A stretch of 64,000 nt of DNA, from positions 2,430,267-2,494,266 of the forward strand of contig NZ_KZ454938.1 of NCBI RefSeq assembly GCF_002797325.1, given 5' to 3'. A program made the position numbers and the translations under genes. Source of the DNA: Bacillus sp. FJAT-45037. Its GTDB lineage: Bacteria > Bacillota > Bacilli > Bacillales > Bacillaceae_D. Positions 45,274 to 54,713 of this stretch are shown piece by piece (position 1 is the first letter of the stretch; the number at the start of each line of letters is the position of its first letter). The notes below the pieces were generated by a model. It was not told the origin of the DNA, did not search any database, and saw only the letters and a program-made list of their open reading frames with translations.

Positions 45274-45373
45274 ACTCATCACTCCTTGTTTCGTACACTA
45301 TTTACTATCTAGTTAAAGTATATCGAATGAGTGTTTCAATGTCTAAACTAATTAATTGTTTTTTCTGAATACG

Positions 45374-45793
45374 TCACGATTCTTTTCTAGGCTTAGTAAC
45401 CGTCTTGTTGACCATCAATCCGTTTCGCTCTGCGAACTCTTCTAATGCCTCTTCGAAAGTGATCGGTTTAAATCGGTGTAGCTTCATTTTCTGTCCACCG
45501 TTTCCAGTTAAGATGAAAATGGTTTTTGTTCCAGCCACAATCTGTTGAAAATCACTCAGCTCAGAAGCCTTTAAGTGTTTCGTTCTAATCGTCATCCCGA
45601 CGACTTTGATCGTCATCGTTAAAGTATCGTCTGCCACGATCAAGTGATACCGTGTTGTAATCGCTAATAAACTGATGAGTATTGCCCCATACGCTGCGTA
45701 TTGTGGCAATCCTTCTAACACTGACGCATAGGTCACGGCTAGGATAAATAGTAACGTCCAAAGTAGCTTCGGTTCATCTGCAATATACTTCAT
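45374..45793 (-). CDS. Membrane protein with C-terminal PH-like domain, 139 residues
   Basis: Two hydrophobic helices in the first 50 residues, then a beta-rich part (H-L-I-V-A-D-D-T-L-T through K-L-H-R-F) that looks like a bacterial PH-type domain, and a short basic tail. Starts within the stop of the upstream gene (4-bp overlap), so the two are coupled. Function unknown. Confidence 0.7.
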   Translation of the reverse strand: MKYIADEPKLLWTLLFILAVTYASVLEGLPQYAAYGAILISLLAITTRYHLIVADDTLTMTIKVVGMTIRTKHLKASELSDFQQIVAGTKTIFILTGNGGQKMKLHRFKPITFEEALEEFAERNGLMVNKTVTKPRKES

Positions 45794-46197
45794 TCTTTAT
45801 CCGTCATCCCTTTACCATAAACAAAGGTCATGATCGTAAAGACAATAAAACTTACAACTAAAATTGTCCCACCAATAATGTAAAATAATAATTGGACCGT
45901 TGCTGGAATGAATTCTGGTTTCATGTAATAAATGTACATACCTGCCGTTAACCCAAATGACCCAAAAAATGCTGTCCATACGTGCAGCGTAGCTAGTTTG
46001 GAGTGTTTCGGAATGGCATACACCCGATAAAAAATGGCAAAGGCAAATAAAGATAGCCAACCGACGACTAGTATATGTGCATGAATGGCTCTAAGCATCA
46101 TTGACCCAGCACCTGCCATATGCGAGCCCATAAACGTACCAATTAAGGCATAGATAGCTGAAATCTGCAATAAAAATTTTGTGCGACTCATTAACAT
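45790..46197 (-). CDS. Small heme-copper oxidase subunit I-like membrane protein
   Basis: About 135 residues with four hydrophobic helices and histidines inside or at the ends of them: G-S-H-M, R-A-I-H-A-H-I-L-V-V-G-W and A-T-L-H-V-W. The pattern resembles a fragment of cbb3/NorB-type oxidase subunit I. Stand-alone forms occur in Bacillus with unknown role. ATG at 46197 (AAAGGG 5 nt upstream) or 46191. Confidence 0.6.
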   Translation of the reverse strand: MLMSRTKFLLQISAIYALIGTFMGSHMAGAGSMMLRAIHAHILVVGWLSLFAFAIFYRVYAIPKHSKLATLHVWTAFFGSFGLTAGMYIYYMKPEFIPATVQLLFYIIGGTILVVSFIVFTIMTFVYGKGMTDKE

Positions 46198-46328
46198 TCT
46201 CACCCTTTCATGATTTCTCCATCATTCATTATACATCAGTTTTGATCAACTGTTGGCAGGGGAATAATGAAAACTAATCGAACATAATAGGATACCTGTT
46301 ATGATCTAACGAGAGAAAGGACGAATCA

Positions 46329-47159
46329 ATGAAAAAAAATTCATTCATGAAACACTTCATCAAGCAATTAAAAAACGACCCCATCCCAGATTGGGCTGCG
46401 ACGTTTGCTTATTATTTCATGCTTTCGATCTTTCCGTTACTTATCTTTCTAATCGCCTTGCTCCCTTTTTTCAATTTGAACATTGAGCAAGTATACGCCA
46501 TCATCTACGACTATGTCCCAAGCGATCTAGCGGATTTATTTGGTACAACAGTGCTTGAAGTGATCAGTAAGCCTCAAGGCGGTCTTGTCTCATTTGGTGT
46601 CATTGCTGCGATGTGGTCAGCATCCAATGGCATTAATGCACTCATCCGTGCAATCAATCGTGCTTATGGAATTGAAGAGACAAGAAACTTCCTTTCCTTA
46701 AGATTGTTATCGATCTTATTGACCATGTGTATGATCTTCGTTGTTGTGATGACGTTATTGTTACCTGTATTTGGTAGACTGATCATTGATGGGATTGAAT
46801 TTTTCTTTGCTATGCCAAAAGAAACAGCTGATGTGTTGAATGTCCTCCGCTGGATTGTCGGCATTGGATTAATGAATCTTGTCCTTATGTTTTTATATTG
46901 GGCAGCCCCAAATGTAAAATTAAAGTTTAAAGAAGTAATAATTGGGGCATTAACAGCTACAGTAGGGTGGCAATTCATCTCTCTCGCATTTTCCTACTAC
47001 GTGAGTAATTTCGGTAACTACTCCGCGACATACGGAAGTCTAGGGGGCGTGATTATTTTAATGCTTTGGTTTTTCTTAACTGGTGCAATTATTATTATCG
47101 GTGGAGAGATTAATGCAACCCTTTACCACCAAAAACATGCGAGGGTGATCCCGAAATAA
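46329..47159 (+). CDS. YihY/BrkB family membrane protein
   Basis: 276 residues with six hydrophobic helices and the family opening F-A-Y-Y-F-M-L-S-I-F-P-L-L, plus G-G-V-I-I-L-M-L-W-F near the C-terminus. Once misannotated as RNase BN; the function is uncertain (transporter-like). Resembles B. subtilis YfkH. GAAAGGA precedes the ATG. Confidence 0.87.
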   Translation: MKKNSFMKHFIKQLKNDPIPDWAATFAYYFMLSIFPLLIFLIALLPFFNLNIEQVYAIIYDYVPSDLADLFGTTVLEVISKPQGGLVSFGVIAAMWSASNGINALIRAINRAYGIEETRNFLSLRLLSILLTMCMIFVVVMTLLLPVFGRLIIDGIEFFFAMPKETADVLNVLRWIVGIGLMNLVLMFLYWAAPNVKLKFKEVIIGALTATVGWQFISLAFSYYVSNFGNYSATYGSLGGVIILMLWFFLTGAIIIIGGEINATLYHQKHARVIPK

Positions 47160-47252
47160 TACTTTTTGCGTATGCAAGAGGTATAAAATTATGAATACTG
47201 TCAATGCTTGTATCAGATTGGCAGGACGATGACATTAGAGGAGTTGAAGATA

Positions 47253-47525
47253 ATGAATAAAACAGAACTAATTAATGAAGTTGCTGAACGCACTCAATTA
47301 TCAAAAAAAGACGCTGGAAATGCGGTCAATGAGGTATTTGACGTGATTAGTGAGACGATGTCAAAGGGTGAAACGGTGCAACTAATCGGCTTTGGTAATT
47401 TTGAAGTACGTGAACGCGCAGCAAGAAAAGGTCGTAACCCACAAACTGGCGAAGAGATTGATATTGCCGCAACAAAAACACCTGCTTTCAAAGCGGGTAA
47501 GCAATTAAAAGAAGCTGTGAAGTAA
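47253..47525 (+). CDS. HU-family DNA-binding protein
   Basis: 90 residues, histone-like HU: M-N-K-T-E-L-I opening, G-F-G-N-F at the arm base and R-K-G-R-N-P-Q-T-G in the DNA-binding arm. ATG at 47253 has GAGGAG 9 nt upstream and gives the standard HU length. Since this locus is not next to the usual hbs neighbours, it may be a second HU copy. Confidence 0.92.
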   Translation: MNKTELINEVAERTQLSKKDAGNAVNEVFDVISETMSKGETVQLIGFGNFEVRERAARKGRNPQTGEEIDIAATKTPAFKAGKQLKEAVK

Positions 47526-47534
47526 ACAATCTAT

Positions 47535-47577
47535 AAAAAAAGGGCAGGAACCGTGTTCATTGGTTTCTGCCCTTTTT
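47535..47577. terminator. Terminator between HU and RDD genes
   Basis: AAAAAGGGCAG-G-AACC pairs with GGTT-T-CTGCCCTTTTT. It can end both convergent genes. Confidence 0.88.
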
Positions 47578-47579
47578 AT

Positions 47580-48020
47580 TTATCCTTCTGTTTGATAAGG
47601 ATTTTGCTCTGCATCTGGTTTTTGGTACGTCACGTACGTTTTTGCCAATAGATCGTGGATGCTTCGCTTGTCTTTACGAAGGCCTACCATAAAGGCTGAT
47701 ACAATATACGCAATTCCTAATGTAATCACATAGACAAACCCTGCTACTAATACGCGCAAGACCATCGTACCAAAGCCCACATCGGATCCGTCCATATGAA
47801 CGACACGAACGCCGCATATCTTTTTCCCAATTGTATACCCTACCCAAATAACAGGAACAATAATTAAGTATCCAAGCTGTATAATCGAATCAAATACAAG
47901 TTGACCTGTCTCAGAAAATCCTAATACAGCAGCAAAAATAATTCCAACTAACCCTAGTAATAATCCATCTAAAAGCGATGCTCCAAAACGGATCCAAAAC
48001 CCTGCTGGTTGATTGACCAT
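47580..48020 (-). CDS. RDD family membrane protein
   Basis: 146 residues: A-G-F-W-I-R-F-G-A-S-L-L-D start (R and D of the RDD motif), about three to four helices, and V-G-L-R-K-D-K-R-S-I-H-D-L-L near the end. RDD proteins are proposed transporters or Na/H exchangers. AGGGGGG precedes the ATG. Confidence 0.87.
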   Translation of the reverse strand: MVNQPAGFWIRFGASLLDGLLLGLVGIIFAAVLGFSETGQLVFDSIIQLGYLIIVPVIWVGYTIGKKICGVRVVHMDGSDVGFGTMVLRVLVAGFVYVITLGIAYIVSAFMVGLRKDKRSIHDLLAKTYVTYQKPDAEQNPYQTEG

Positions 48021-48096
48021 GTGTAGTACCCCCCTGCATTTTTATCAAATTAAATCTAGTATATCACTGTTAAGAGTTTAGGCCTACAAATATTGT

Positions 48097-48128
48097 ATGT
48101 AAACCAAATTAGCAATAGACGTTGACAA
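48097..48128 (+). promoter_or_regulatory. Candidate BirA operator of bioY
   Basis: ATGTAAACC, 15 nt, GTTGACAA: an imperfect inverted repeat close to the BirA consensus TTGTAAACC-N15-GGTTTACAA. It overlaps the -35 box of the bioY promoter. Confidence 0.55.
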
Positions 48129-48150
48129 AACAACTTCATCCAATTAATCT
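48122..48150 (+). promoter_or_regulatory. bioY promoter
   Basis: TTGACA (48122-48127), 17-bp spacer, TAATCT (48145-48150). Confidence 0.65.
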
Positions 48151-48183
48151 ATTATTAAATACATATTACTATGAGGTGAAAAA

Positions 48184-48783
48184 ATGGCAACTCGTAAACG
48201 TTCCTTCACAACAATTGAACTCATCTTAATTCCCATGTTTGCCGCATTAATGGCCATCGGCGCCAACATCACATCTTTTTTAGTCGTCGGCGGTGTTCCG
48301 ATTACACTACAGGTATTGTTTGCCACATTAGCAGGGGCATTGCTAGGTAGTCGACGCGGGGCATTATCAATGATTATTTATCTACTTATTGGACTCGTTG
48401 GCTTCCCTGTATTCGCACAATTCAGGGGTGGTCTTAGTACGCTGATCAGTCCTACATTTGGCTTTTTGATTTCGTTTATAATGATAGCCTTCGTTGTTGG
48501 TCTCATCATTGAAAGAAGTAGTAAAAAATCTTTGCAAACCTTCTTGATTGCATGCTTTGTTGGTCTTACAATAAGCTATGTGTTCGGTACGAATTATATG
48601 TACTTTGCTTATCAATTGATCGCTGACCTTGATGCCATCACATACGGTATGGCATGGGCTTGGATGGTTGCGCCACTAATTAAAGACATTGTCTTTACGA
48701 TCTTTGCCGCCGTTTTATCTGTTCGTATTTACCACACCGTCAATAAAAATACCTCCCCCCTTCCGCAGAAGGTGGCATCCTAA
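48184..48783 (+). CDS. bioY: Biotin transporter substrate-binding component BioY
   Basis: 199 residues, six hydrophobic helices, with the BioY motif G-A-L-L-G-S-R-R-G-A-L-S and G-L-V-G-F-P-V-F. It is the S-component of ECF biotin transporters; the shared EcfAAT module would be elsewhere. AGGTG precedes the ATG. A BirA-like site in the promoter suggests repression by biotin. In B. subtilis the equivalent yuiG also precedes yuiF. Confidence 0.95.
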   Translation: MATRKRSFTTIELILIPMFAALMAIGANITSFLVVGGVPITLQVLFATLAGALLGSRRGALSMIIYLLIGLVGFPVFAQFRGGLSTLISPTFGFLISFIMIAFVVGLIIERSSKKSLQTFLIACFVGLTISYVFGTNYMYFAYQLIADLDAITYGMAWAWMVAPLIKDIVFTIFAAVLSVRIYHTVNKNTSPLPQKVAS

Positions 48784-48798
48784 ATATATATGCTGATG

Positions 48799-48829
48799 AA
48801 GCTGCCTGAACGTCTTAGGCAGCTTTTCT
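48799..48829 (+). terminator. bioY terminator
   Basis: AAGCTGCCT pairs with AGGCAGCTT and is followed by TTC. Confidence 0.75.
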
Positions 48830-48834
48830 TTGCA

Positions 48835-48869
48835 ACAAAAAGCCTTTCCCTTGATCAAGAGAAAGGCTC
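48835..48869 (-). terminator. yuiF-like gene terminator
   Basis: Minus strand GAGCCTTTC-TC-TTGATCAA-GG-GAAAGGCTTTTTG: 8-bp outer stem with a T run. Confidence 0.8.
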
Positions 48870-48881
48870 AAAATAAATCCA

Positions 48882-50201
48882 TTATAAAATCATTGCTGCA
48901 ATCCAACCGAAGATCATAAGGGGAATGTTAAAGTGTAAAAATGTCGGTACACATGTATCCCAAATATGATTATGTTGACCATCTGCATTCAAACCAGCTG
49001 TCGGTCCGAGCGTACTATCTGATGCAGGCGCACCCGCATCCCCTAGTGCTCCAGCAGTTCCGATTAAAGCAATGATCGCCATTGGTGAGAATCCAACCGC
49101 CATACCAAGTGGCACAAACAATGTCGCAATGATTGGAATCGTTGAGAACGAAGAACCGATTCCCATTGTAATAAATAAGCCAACAACGAGCATGAGAAGC
49201 GCTGCGATTGCTTTGCTATCTCCTAGAATCCCTGATACTTGATCAACCAACAGTTCCACATGCCCCGTTTCGCGAATAACTGCTGCAAATCCTGAAGCAG
49301 CAAGCATAACGAAACCGATGAATGCCATCATCTTCATTCCATTTGTCACCACTTCATCTGACTCTCTCCATTTTAACGCCCCACTGATAAGTAAGACGAC
49401 AATCCCAGCAAGTCCGGCAATAATCATTGATTCAGAAATACGTTGAACAATTAAAGTGACTAAGACCGCAACGACAGCTGCTGTAATGGACCAAGCCGTG
49501 TAGGGTGTTTGCTCTATTTGTCCCCCGATAATTGGACGATCCTCATACACGCGACGTTTACGATACGTAATAAAGACAGCTACAATTAGCCCTAGGACAA
49601 GCCCACCAGTAGGAATCGCCATCGCAACTGGAATGTCGCCAAGCTCAATCGCTAGACCACTCTCACCCATATTGTCAGCGACAATCCCGTGGAAGATCGC
49701 TCCAAATCCATATGGTAAGAAAATGTACGGTGCCGTTAATCCGAACGTAATAATCGCCGCAATTGCTCGTCGGTCAACCCCTAAGCGATTAAGCACTTTT
49801 AAAATTGGCGGAATTAAGATCGGGATAAACGCAATATGAATCGGAATCACGTTTTGAGAAAAACAAGAAATTAATAAAACAAAGAAGAAAATAAGTGCTT
49901 TGGATAAAACTCGTTTCTCCGTATCCCCCTCACGTCCTACAAATTGAATCACTTTGTTTACCATCATATCTGGTAAACCTGTTCGTGCAATCGCCACAGC
50001 AAACGCGCCCAATAATGCATAGCTTAAGGCAACTGCTGCACTTCCACCTAACCCATCACTAAAGACTGTGACTGTCTGCTCAAGTCCTAGCCCACCTAAC
50101 AGTCCACCGACTAACGCACCAATAATTAACGCTAGCACGACGTGAACACGCACCAAGCTTAGTACTAGCATGACAATGACAGCTAATAAAACAGCATTCA
50201 T
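48882..50201 (-). CDS. yuiF: NhaC-like Na+/H+ antiporter family transporter (YuiF)
   Basis: 439 residues, about 11 helices. Conserved G-L-T-A-P-Y-I-F-L-P and the C-terminal G-D-A-G-A-P-A-S-D-S-T-L-G-P-T signature of this NhaC-related group. Substrate is not proven; Na+/H+ or an organic acid is possible. ATG at 50201 has GGAGGG 7 nt upstream. Order bioY-yuiF is as in B. subtilis. Confidence 0.88.
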   Translation of the reverse strand: MNAVLLAVIVMLVLSLVRVHVVLALIIGALVGGLLGGLGLEQTVTVFSDGLGGSAAVALSYALLGAFAVAIARTGLPDMMVNKVIQFVGREGDTEKRVLSKALIFFFVLLISCFSQNVIPIHIAFIPILIPPILKVLNRLGVDRRAIAAIITFGLTAPYIFLPYGFGAIFHGIVADNMGESGLAIELGDIPVAMAIPTGGLVLGLIVAVFITYRKRRVYEDRPIIGGQIEQTPYTAWSITAAVVAVLVTLIVQRISESMIIAGLAGIVVLLISGALKWRESDEVVTNGMKMMAFIGFVMLAASGFAAVIRETGHVELLVDQVSGILGDSKAIAALLMLVVGLFITMGIGSSFSTIPIIATLFVPLGMAVGFSPMAIIALIGTAGALGDAGAPASDSTLGPTAGLNADGQHNHIWDTCVPTFLHFNIPLMIFGWIAAMIL

Positions 50202-50321
50202 CAAATATCCCTCCACAACATACTTTATCTTGCTAAATCACTAATGAACTAAATCATACGTATACACTATCATCCTATAAACCTATATGTCAACGAAATT
50301 CTTTCATCTGATAAAGCGATA

Positions 50322-50362
50322 AAGAAAAAGCGTTCAGAGCTAGACTCTGAGCGCTTTTTCTA
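50322..50362 (-). terminator. Terminator downstream of chrA
   Basis: AGAAAAAGCG-C-TCAGAG pairs with CTCTGA-A-CGCTTTTTCT. It is 97 bp past the chrA stop, with a stop-bounded relic frame in between. Confidence 0.82.
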
Positions 50363-50458
50363 GTAACGTAATCTCAACAAAACACCTTTAATGCCTTCGT
50401 CTGCCATGACTGTTTGCTTGTACTTTTGTGTGATCTTCGTTAGGGGTCAGTCATAACG

Positions 50459-51652
50459 TCAAATCATCCCTAACAAGGCCCCACCTAACGCTCCTGTGAT
50501 GACTATCACCCAAGGGGGTAATTTCCAATAAACAAGCATACTAAATAATAACGCTCCAAAAGCAAAATCTAGCGGTGTTAGGATCGAGCTTGTGAAAATG
50601 GGCTGGTAAAATGCAGAGATAAGAATGCCCACAACCGCCGCATTAACCCCCATAAGTGCCCCACGTACTTTATCATGACGACGAAGAGCATCCCAAAATG
50701 GCAGTGTTCCGACGATCAAAAGGAAAGCTGGTAAGAAGATCGCCACTGTCGCAAAAAGTCCACCTTGCCAGCCATTGATTACAGCCCCAAGGTATGCAGC
50801 AAACGTAAATAACGGACCCGGAACCGCTTGGGTGGCACCATATCCTGCTAAGAACGCTTCCTCACTTACCCAGCCAGTCGGAACAAATTCTCGCTCAAGT
50901 AACGGCAAGACCACATGTCCGCCACCAAATACAAGCGAACCAGCACGGTAGAAACTATCAAATAAAGTAACCCAACCAATACTTGTTATTTCCCGTAAGA
51001 TTGGTAACAACACGAGTAGTCCAAAAAACAACGTTAAACACACCGTAGCCGTTCTCTTACTAATTGGAAAGGTCATTCGTGTATCGTCGTCTATTGAGTC
51101 ATGATCTTTATATAGTAGATACCCAATCAAAGCCGCAAACATAATGACCCCCACTTGCGTGAACGCTGTTTGCCAAAGTAACGTACCGATCAAAGCGATC
51201 AATGCAATCGTTTTTCTTTGCACATCAGGTGTTAAGTTCTTCGCCATCCCTAAGATCGCATGAGCCACGACGACGACCGCTACAATCTTTAGTCCGTGGA
51301 TCCAACCCGATGCCCCTACATCAAAGCTTTGAAGTAACATCGCAAACAAAATAAGAGCAAATACAGATGGCAGCGTAAAACCAATAAACGAAATCAGTCC
51401 TCCTACTACTCCTGCTCGCATCACACCAATGCCAATTCCGACCTGACTACTTGCTGGACCAGGTAAAAATTGACAAAGGGCGACTAAGTCGGCATAACTC
51501 TTCTCGTCCATCCATTGACGCTTTCTCACGTATTCCTGATGAAAATACCCTAAATGAGCGACAGGTCCCCCAAACGACGTAAGACCGAGTCTTGTCGATA
51601 TGATCAAAATCTCAAGTAATGTTTTAAAATAATTATTCTTTCTTAGCTCCAT
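50459..51652 (-). CDS. chrA: Chromate transporter ChrA (two-domain type)
   Basis: 397 residues in two homologous halves. Half 1 has T-S-F-G-G-P-V-A-H and F-L-P-G-P-A-S-S-Q; half 2 has F-G-G-G-H-V-V-L-P-L and A-V-P-G-P-L-F-T-F. This is the long-chain CHR family, which exports chromate by exchange with sulfate or proton. ATG at 51652 follows AAAAGGAG. It interrupts the conserved yui gene order. Confidence 0.93.
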   Translation of the reverse strand: MELRKNNYFKTLLEILIISTRLGLTSFGGPVAHLGYFHQEYVRKRQWMDEKSYADLVALCQFLPGPASSQVGIGIGVMRAGVVGGLISFIGFTLPSVFALILFAMLLQSFDVGASGWIHGLKIVAVVVVAHAILGMAKNLTPDVQRKTIALIALIGTLLWQTAFTQVGVIMFAALIGYLLYKDHDSIDDDTRMTFPISKRTATVCLTLFFGLLVLLPILREITSIGWVTLFDSFYRAGSLVFGGGHVVLPLLEREFVPTGWVSEEAFLAGYGATQAVPGPLFTFAAYLGAVINGWQGGLFATVAIFLPAFLLIVGTLPFWDALRRHDKVRGALMGVNAAVVGILISAFYQPIFTSSILTPLDFAFGALLFSMLVYWKLPPWVIVITGALGGALLGMI

Positions 51653-51825
51653 GTCGTTCTCCTTTTCACAATGTTTATCCATTCACCACTGTAGCACTTT
51701 CTAGGGGCCCGACTCAATGACTTCACTTCAACTATTACATTCTCTTAACAAAGGTTTGTCATTTGTATCCGATACTACTAGATGGTACGATTTATACACA
51801 TGATGTTTTTTGAGAGGAGCACTAC

Positions 51826-52272
51826 ATGTTCAAAAGAAAATTTGAAGTCGTTATTTTTACTGCCTTTGTCGTTATTCTTTTTTTAGCTTCTTACTTGTCG
51901 ATGACCGGTGAGATTAGTGGCTTTTTTAGCGCTTGGTACTTAATTTCTCTTTTCGTATTGCCTGGACTACTTTTTTACTTACTTCCCGTCTCAATCATCG
52001 CAGAGTTCGCTACACGGAAGATGAGTAACTCAATTGCAAGAGGCGCCTCGTCCTTATTAATACATGTGTTACTACTCGGTCTGTTTGGATTGTGGGACCC
52101 GACATTAGGTGTCGTCGCAGTATTTACCGCGATTGTTGCATTTAATTTTGATGTATGGACAAGAAAATTATATACCCTTCCTCCATTCAAACGATTTGCC
52201 CTTCCACTGACCATTCTCATAAGTCTTGTCATCATTGCTTTTAGTGTCATTGGATTAATCAATCTTCCATAA
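51826..52272 (+). CDS. Four-helix membrane protein, 148 residues
   Basis: Hydrophobic segments at about 7-25, 35-60, 76-106 and 126-146. No motif recognised. GAGAGGAG precedes the ATG and a strong terminator follows. Function unknown. Confidence 0.72.
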   Translation: MFKRKFEVVIFTAFVVILFLASYLSMTGEISGFFSAWYLISLFVLPGLLFYLLPVSIIAEFATRKMSNSIARGASSLLIHVLLLGLFGLWDPTLGVVAVFTAIVAFNFDVWTRKLYTLPPFKRFALPLTILISLVIIAFSVIGLINLP

Positions 52273-52311
52273 AAAAAAGAAGTTAGGACACAGTCCTAAC
52301 TTCTTTTTCCT
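52272..52311. terminator. Bidirectional terminator
   Basis: AAAAAGAAGTTAGGAC pairs with GTCCTAACTTCTTTTT over a 3-nt loop, between the convergent membrane protein gene and dctP. Confidence 0.9.
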
Positions 52312-52312
52312 T

Positions 52313-53368
52313 TTATTCGTGCTCGGCAATTTCCTCTAATAATAAGTCAAACATTTCACGACCTTGATCGCCAATGATCTCATCTCGGAAGAAATCACGT
52401 GTTGGCATTTGTAACTCACTGAACGCTTCACGCTCAGCTTCTGTTAATTCGATAACTTCAGTTGGGTTATCTGTATCATTAATAATAGAATCTAATAATT
52501 CTTCGTTCAGTTCAGCTTGAATCTCAAATCCTCTAGGACGCATTTCCTCTACTGCCTCGTCAATCGATGCACGAATATCATCCGGTAACCCATTATAAAT
52601 GTCTGGGTTAATCGTCACCATTGCTACATACGTGTTGTGGTTAGATATTGTCATATGGTCTTGCACTTCATGGAATGACGCATCTTCAATAAAGAAGATC
52701 GGATTTTCTTGACCATCTACTGTGTTACGGTCAAGCGATACATAAAGCTCTGACCAGCTTAATGGAGACGGGTCAGCACCATAAGCACCGTATGTCTCCA
52801 TCATGAGTGGAGAACTCTGAGTACGCATTTTAAATCCATTAAAGTCTTCTGGTGTACGAAGCTCACGGTTCCCCGTCCATTGCATCGCACCTTCTGAGAT
52901 AAACGCTAGTGGCTTAATGCTTTGCGCTTCATATAATTCTACTAAGTGTGTATTTAATGCTTCACTTGTATTTAAAATATCTTGAGTGACTTCTTGATCA
53001 TCTGGAAATAGAAATTGAAGTGAGAATACTTGCCCTTCTGGAACAAGTCCTCCTGTAAAGCCTGGAGAGATGATCCCCATCTCATAAAGACCTTGTTGTA
53101 CACCTTCTACTTGGTCTACTTCACTACCTAATGAACCAAAGTCATACACATCAATGTTGACTTGCCCATCTGTCTTCTCGTTAACAAGTTCGGCAAATTC
53201 TTGGGCGTAAACATATTGTACTTGCCCCTCTGTCTCCTCAACAACGAAGCTCCAGTCATAAGACTCTTCCCCGTCTGTTGTTGCCTCGTCACTTCCGCAT
53301 GCAGCTAGCATGACTGTTAGCGCACCTGCCATTGTCCAACCTACCCAATTTCTCTTTTTAAAATTCAT
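52313..53368 (-). CDS. dctP: TRAP transporter substrate-binding lipoprotein DctP
   Basis: 351 residues: signal peptide with lipobox L-A-A-C, then a DctP domain with L-Y-E-M-G-I-I-S-P, R-T-P-E-D-F-N-G-F-K-M-R (the Arg that holds the substrate carboxylate), and D-G-Q-E-N-P. Captures an organic acid at the cell surface for the DctQM permease. Last gene of the Q-M-P operon. ATG at 53368 has GGGGG 7 nt upstream. Confidence 0.93.
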   Translation of the reverse strand: MNFKKRNWVGWTMAGALTVMLAACGSDEATTDGEESYDWSFVVEETEGQVQYVYAQEFAELVNEKTDGQVNIDVYDFGSLGSEVDQVEGVQQGLYEMGIISPGFTGGLVPEGQVFSLQFLFPDDQEVTQDILNTSEALNTHLVELYEAQSIKPLAFISEGAMQWTGNRELRTPEDFNGFKMRTQSSPLMMETYGAYGADPSPLSWSELYVSLDRNTVDGQENPIFFIEDASFHEVQDHMTISNHNTYVAMVTINPDIYNGLPDDIRASIDEAVEEMRPRGFEIQAELNEELLDSIINDTDNPTEVIELTEAEREAFSELQMPTRDFFRDEIIGDQGREMFDLLLEEIAEHE

Positions 53369-53407
53369 CAAATACCCCCTGTTTTTTTGATCTATTTAAT
53401 AAGAACA

Positions 53408-54685
53408 TCACATAAAGCGAAGTAAAAATAATGAGATGTCCTCAAATAGAATAATTAATGCTGATGCAATTAGTAGCATCACGATGTACGGCGGAGTTCC
53501 GCGTATGACATCTAAGTATGACTTATTAAACACTGCACTTGCGGTGAATATATCAACCCCAAATGGTGGAGTTGCAGAACCAAGTGCCGCTTGGAATGTA
53601 ATGACGATCCCTAGATGAATCGGATCAACACCAGCTTGAATCGCGACCGGATAAAAGATCGGTGTCAAAATTAAAATAACAACAATCGGATCGACAAACA
53701 TACACCCAATAAAGAAGAAAATTGCAACAATCAACAACACTTGTAATGCCGTTGGGTCGCTTGGAATGACAGTCTCCGTAATCATCCTTGGAATTCTCGC
53801 ATACGAGATCAGCCATGAAAATGCTTGACCCGCCGCTACTAAAATAAATACAGCTGCCGTCACAAGTCCTGTCGATAACGCAATCTTCGGCACATCGAAA
53901 ATTTTGATCGAGCGGAAAATAAGCACTTCTAAAATTAACGCATATAAAACCGATATCCCTGCCGCTTCTGTTGGACTAAAGTAACCAAAATAAATACCTC
54001 CAACAATAATGACTGGAAACCCTAGTGGCAATAAAGCTTGAACGGTCGTTTTTCTTCTGGCTTTCCAACTCAGCTTTTCTCCACGTGGAATGTTATACAC
54101 TCGGGCATGGACGTAACTATACAAAGCAAACATCAATAAAATGAGTAACCCTGGCCCAATCCCTGCAATGAATAAATCTCCAACAGAGACATTCGGCGCC
54201 GCTAAGGCATAAATAATCATTCCAATACTCGGTGGGATCAATAAGGCAATATCACTCGAATTAATAATTAAAGCAATCGCACTAGAATCTTTATACCCTA
54301 CCGACAGAAGGCGTTTTCTCATTGGCTTACCAATGGCTACAACCGTTGCTTGCGTTGAACCTGAAATCGATCCGAATAATGTACAAGCAGCAGCGGTCGT
54401 AATTGCGTAGCCTCCACGAACATGACCGACAAACGAACCAACAAAATCTAGTAGCCGTTTCGATGTTTTTCCCGTTGACATAATGTCAGCTGCGAAGATA
54501 AACAACGGAACCGCTAATAGCACGTATGAGGAAATTCCCTCCATCATTTGTTGCACAATAAACATTGGATCGACGTTCGGTAAGAAAAAAATAATGACAA
54601 CGACTGATGCAGCTAGCATAGGAATCATCATTGGAAAACCAAGTGCAAGCAGAACAATCATTACGGTTAACATTGTTACTACCAT
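53408..54685 (-). CDS. dctM: TRAP transporter large permease DctM
   Basis: 425 residues, about 12 helices, with G-S-I-S-G-S-T-Q-A-T and the second-half G-S-A-T-P-P-F-G typical of DctM. Drives uptake using a Na+ or H+ gradient, which suits a haloalkaline setting. GAGGATAAAAT precedes the ATG; the gap to dctQ is 28 bp. Confidence 0.94.
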   Translation of the reverse strand: MVVTMLTVMIVLLALGFPMMIPMLAASVVVIIFFLPNVDPMFIVQQMMEGISSYVLLAVPLFIFAADIMSTGKTSKRLLDFVGSFVGHVRGGYAITTAAACTLFGSISGSTQATVVAIGKPMRKRLLSVGYKDSSAIALIINSSDIALLIPPSIGMIIYALAAPNVSVGDLFIAGIGPGLLILLMFALYSYVHARVYNIPRGEKLSWKARRKTTVQALLPLGFPVIIVGGIYFGYFSPTEAAGISVLYALILEVLIFRSIKIFDVPKIALSTGLVTAAVFILVAAGQAFSWLISYARIPRMITETVIPSDPTALQVLLIVAIFFFIGCMFVDPIVVILILTPIFYPVAIQAGVDPIHLGIVITFQAALGSATPPFGVDIFTASAVFNKSYLDVIRGTPPYIVMLLIASALIILFEDISLFLLRFM

Positions 54686-54713
54686 ATTTTATCCTCACAA
54701 TCTATTAGTTTGA

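Noticed and set aside
45274-45373. SAM-responsive leader before luxS
   Set aside because: The region is only 100 bp and shows no S-box core.
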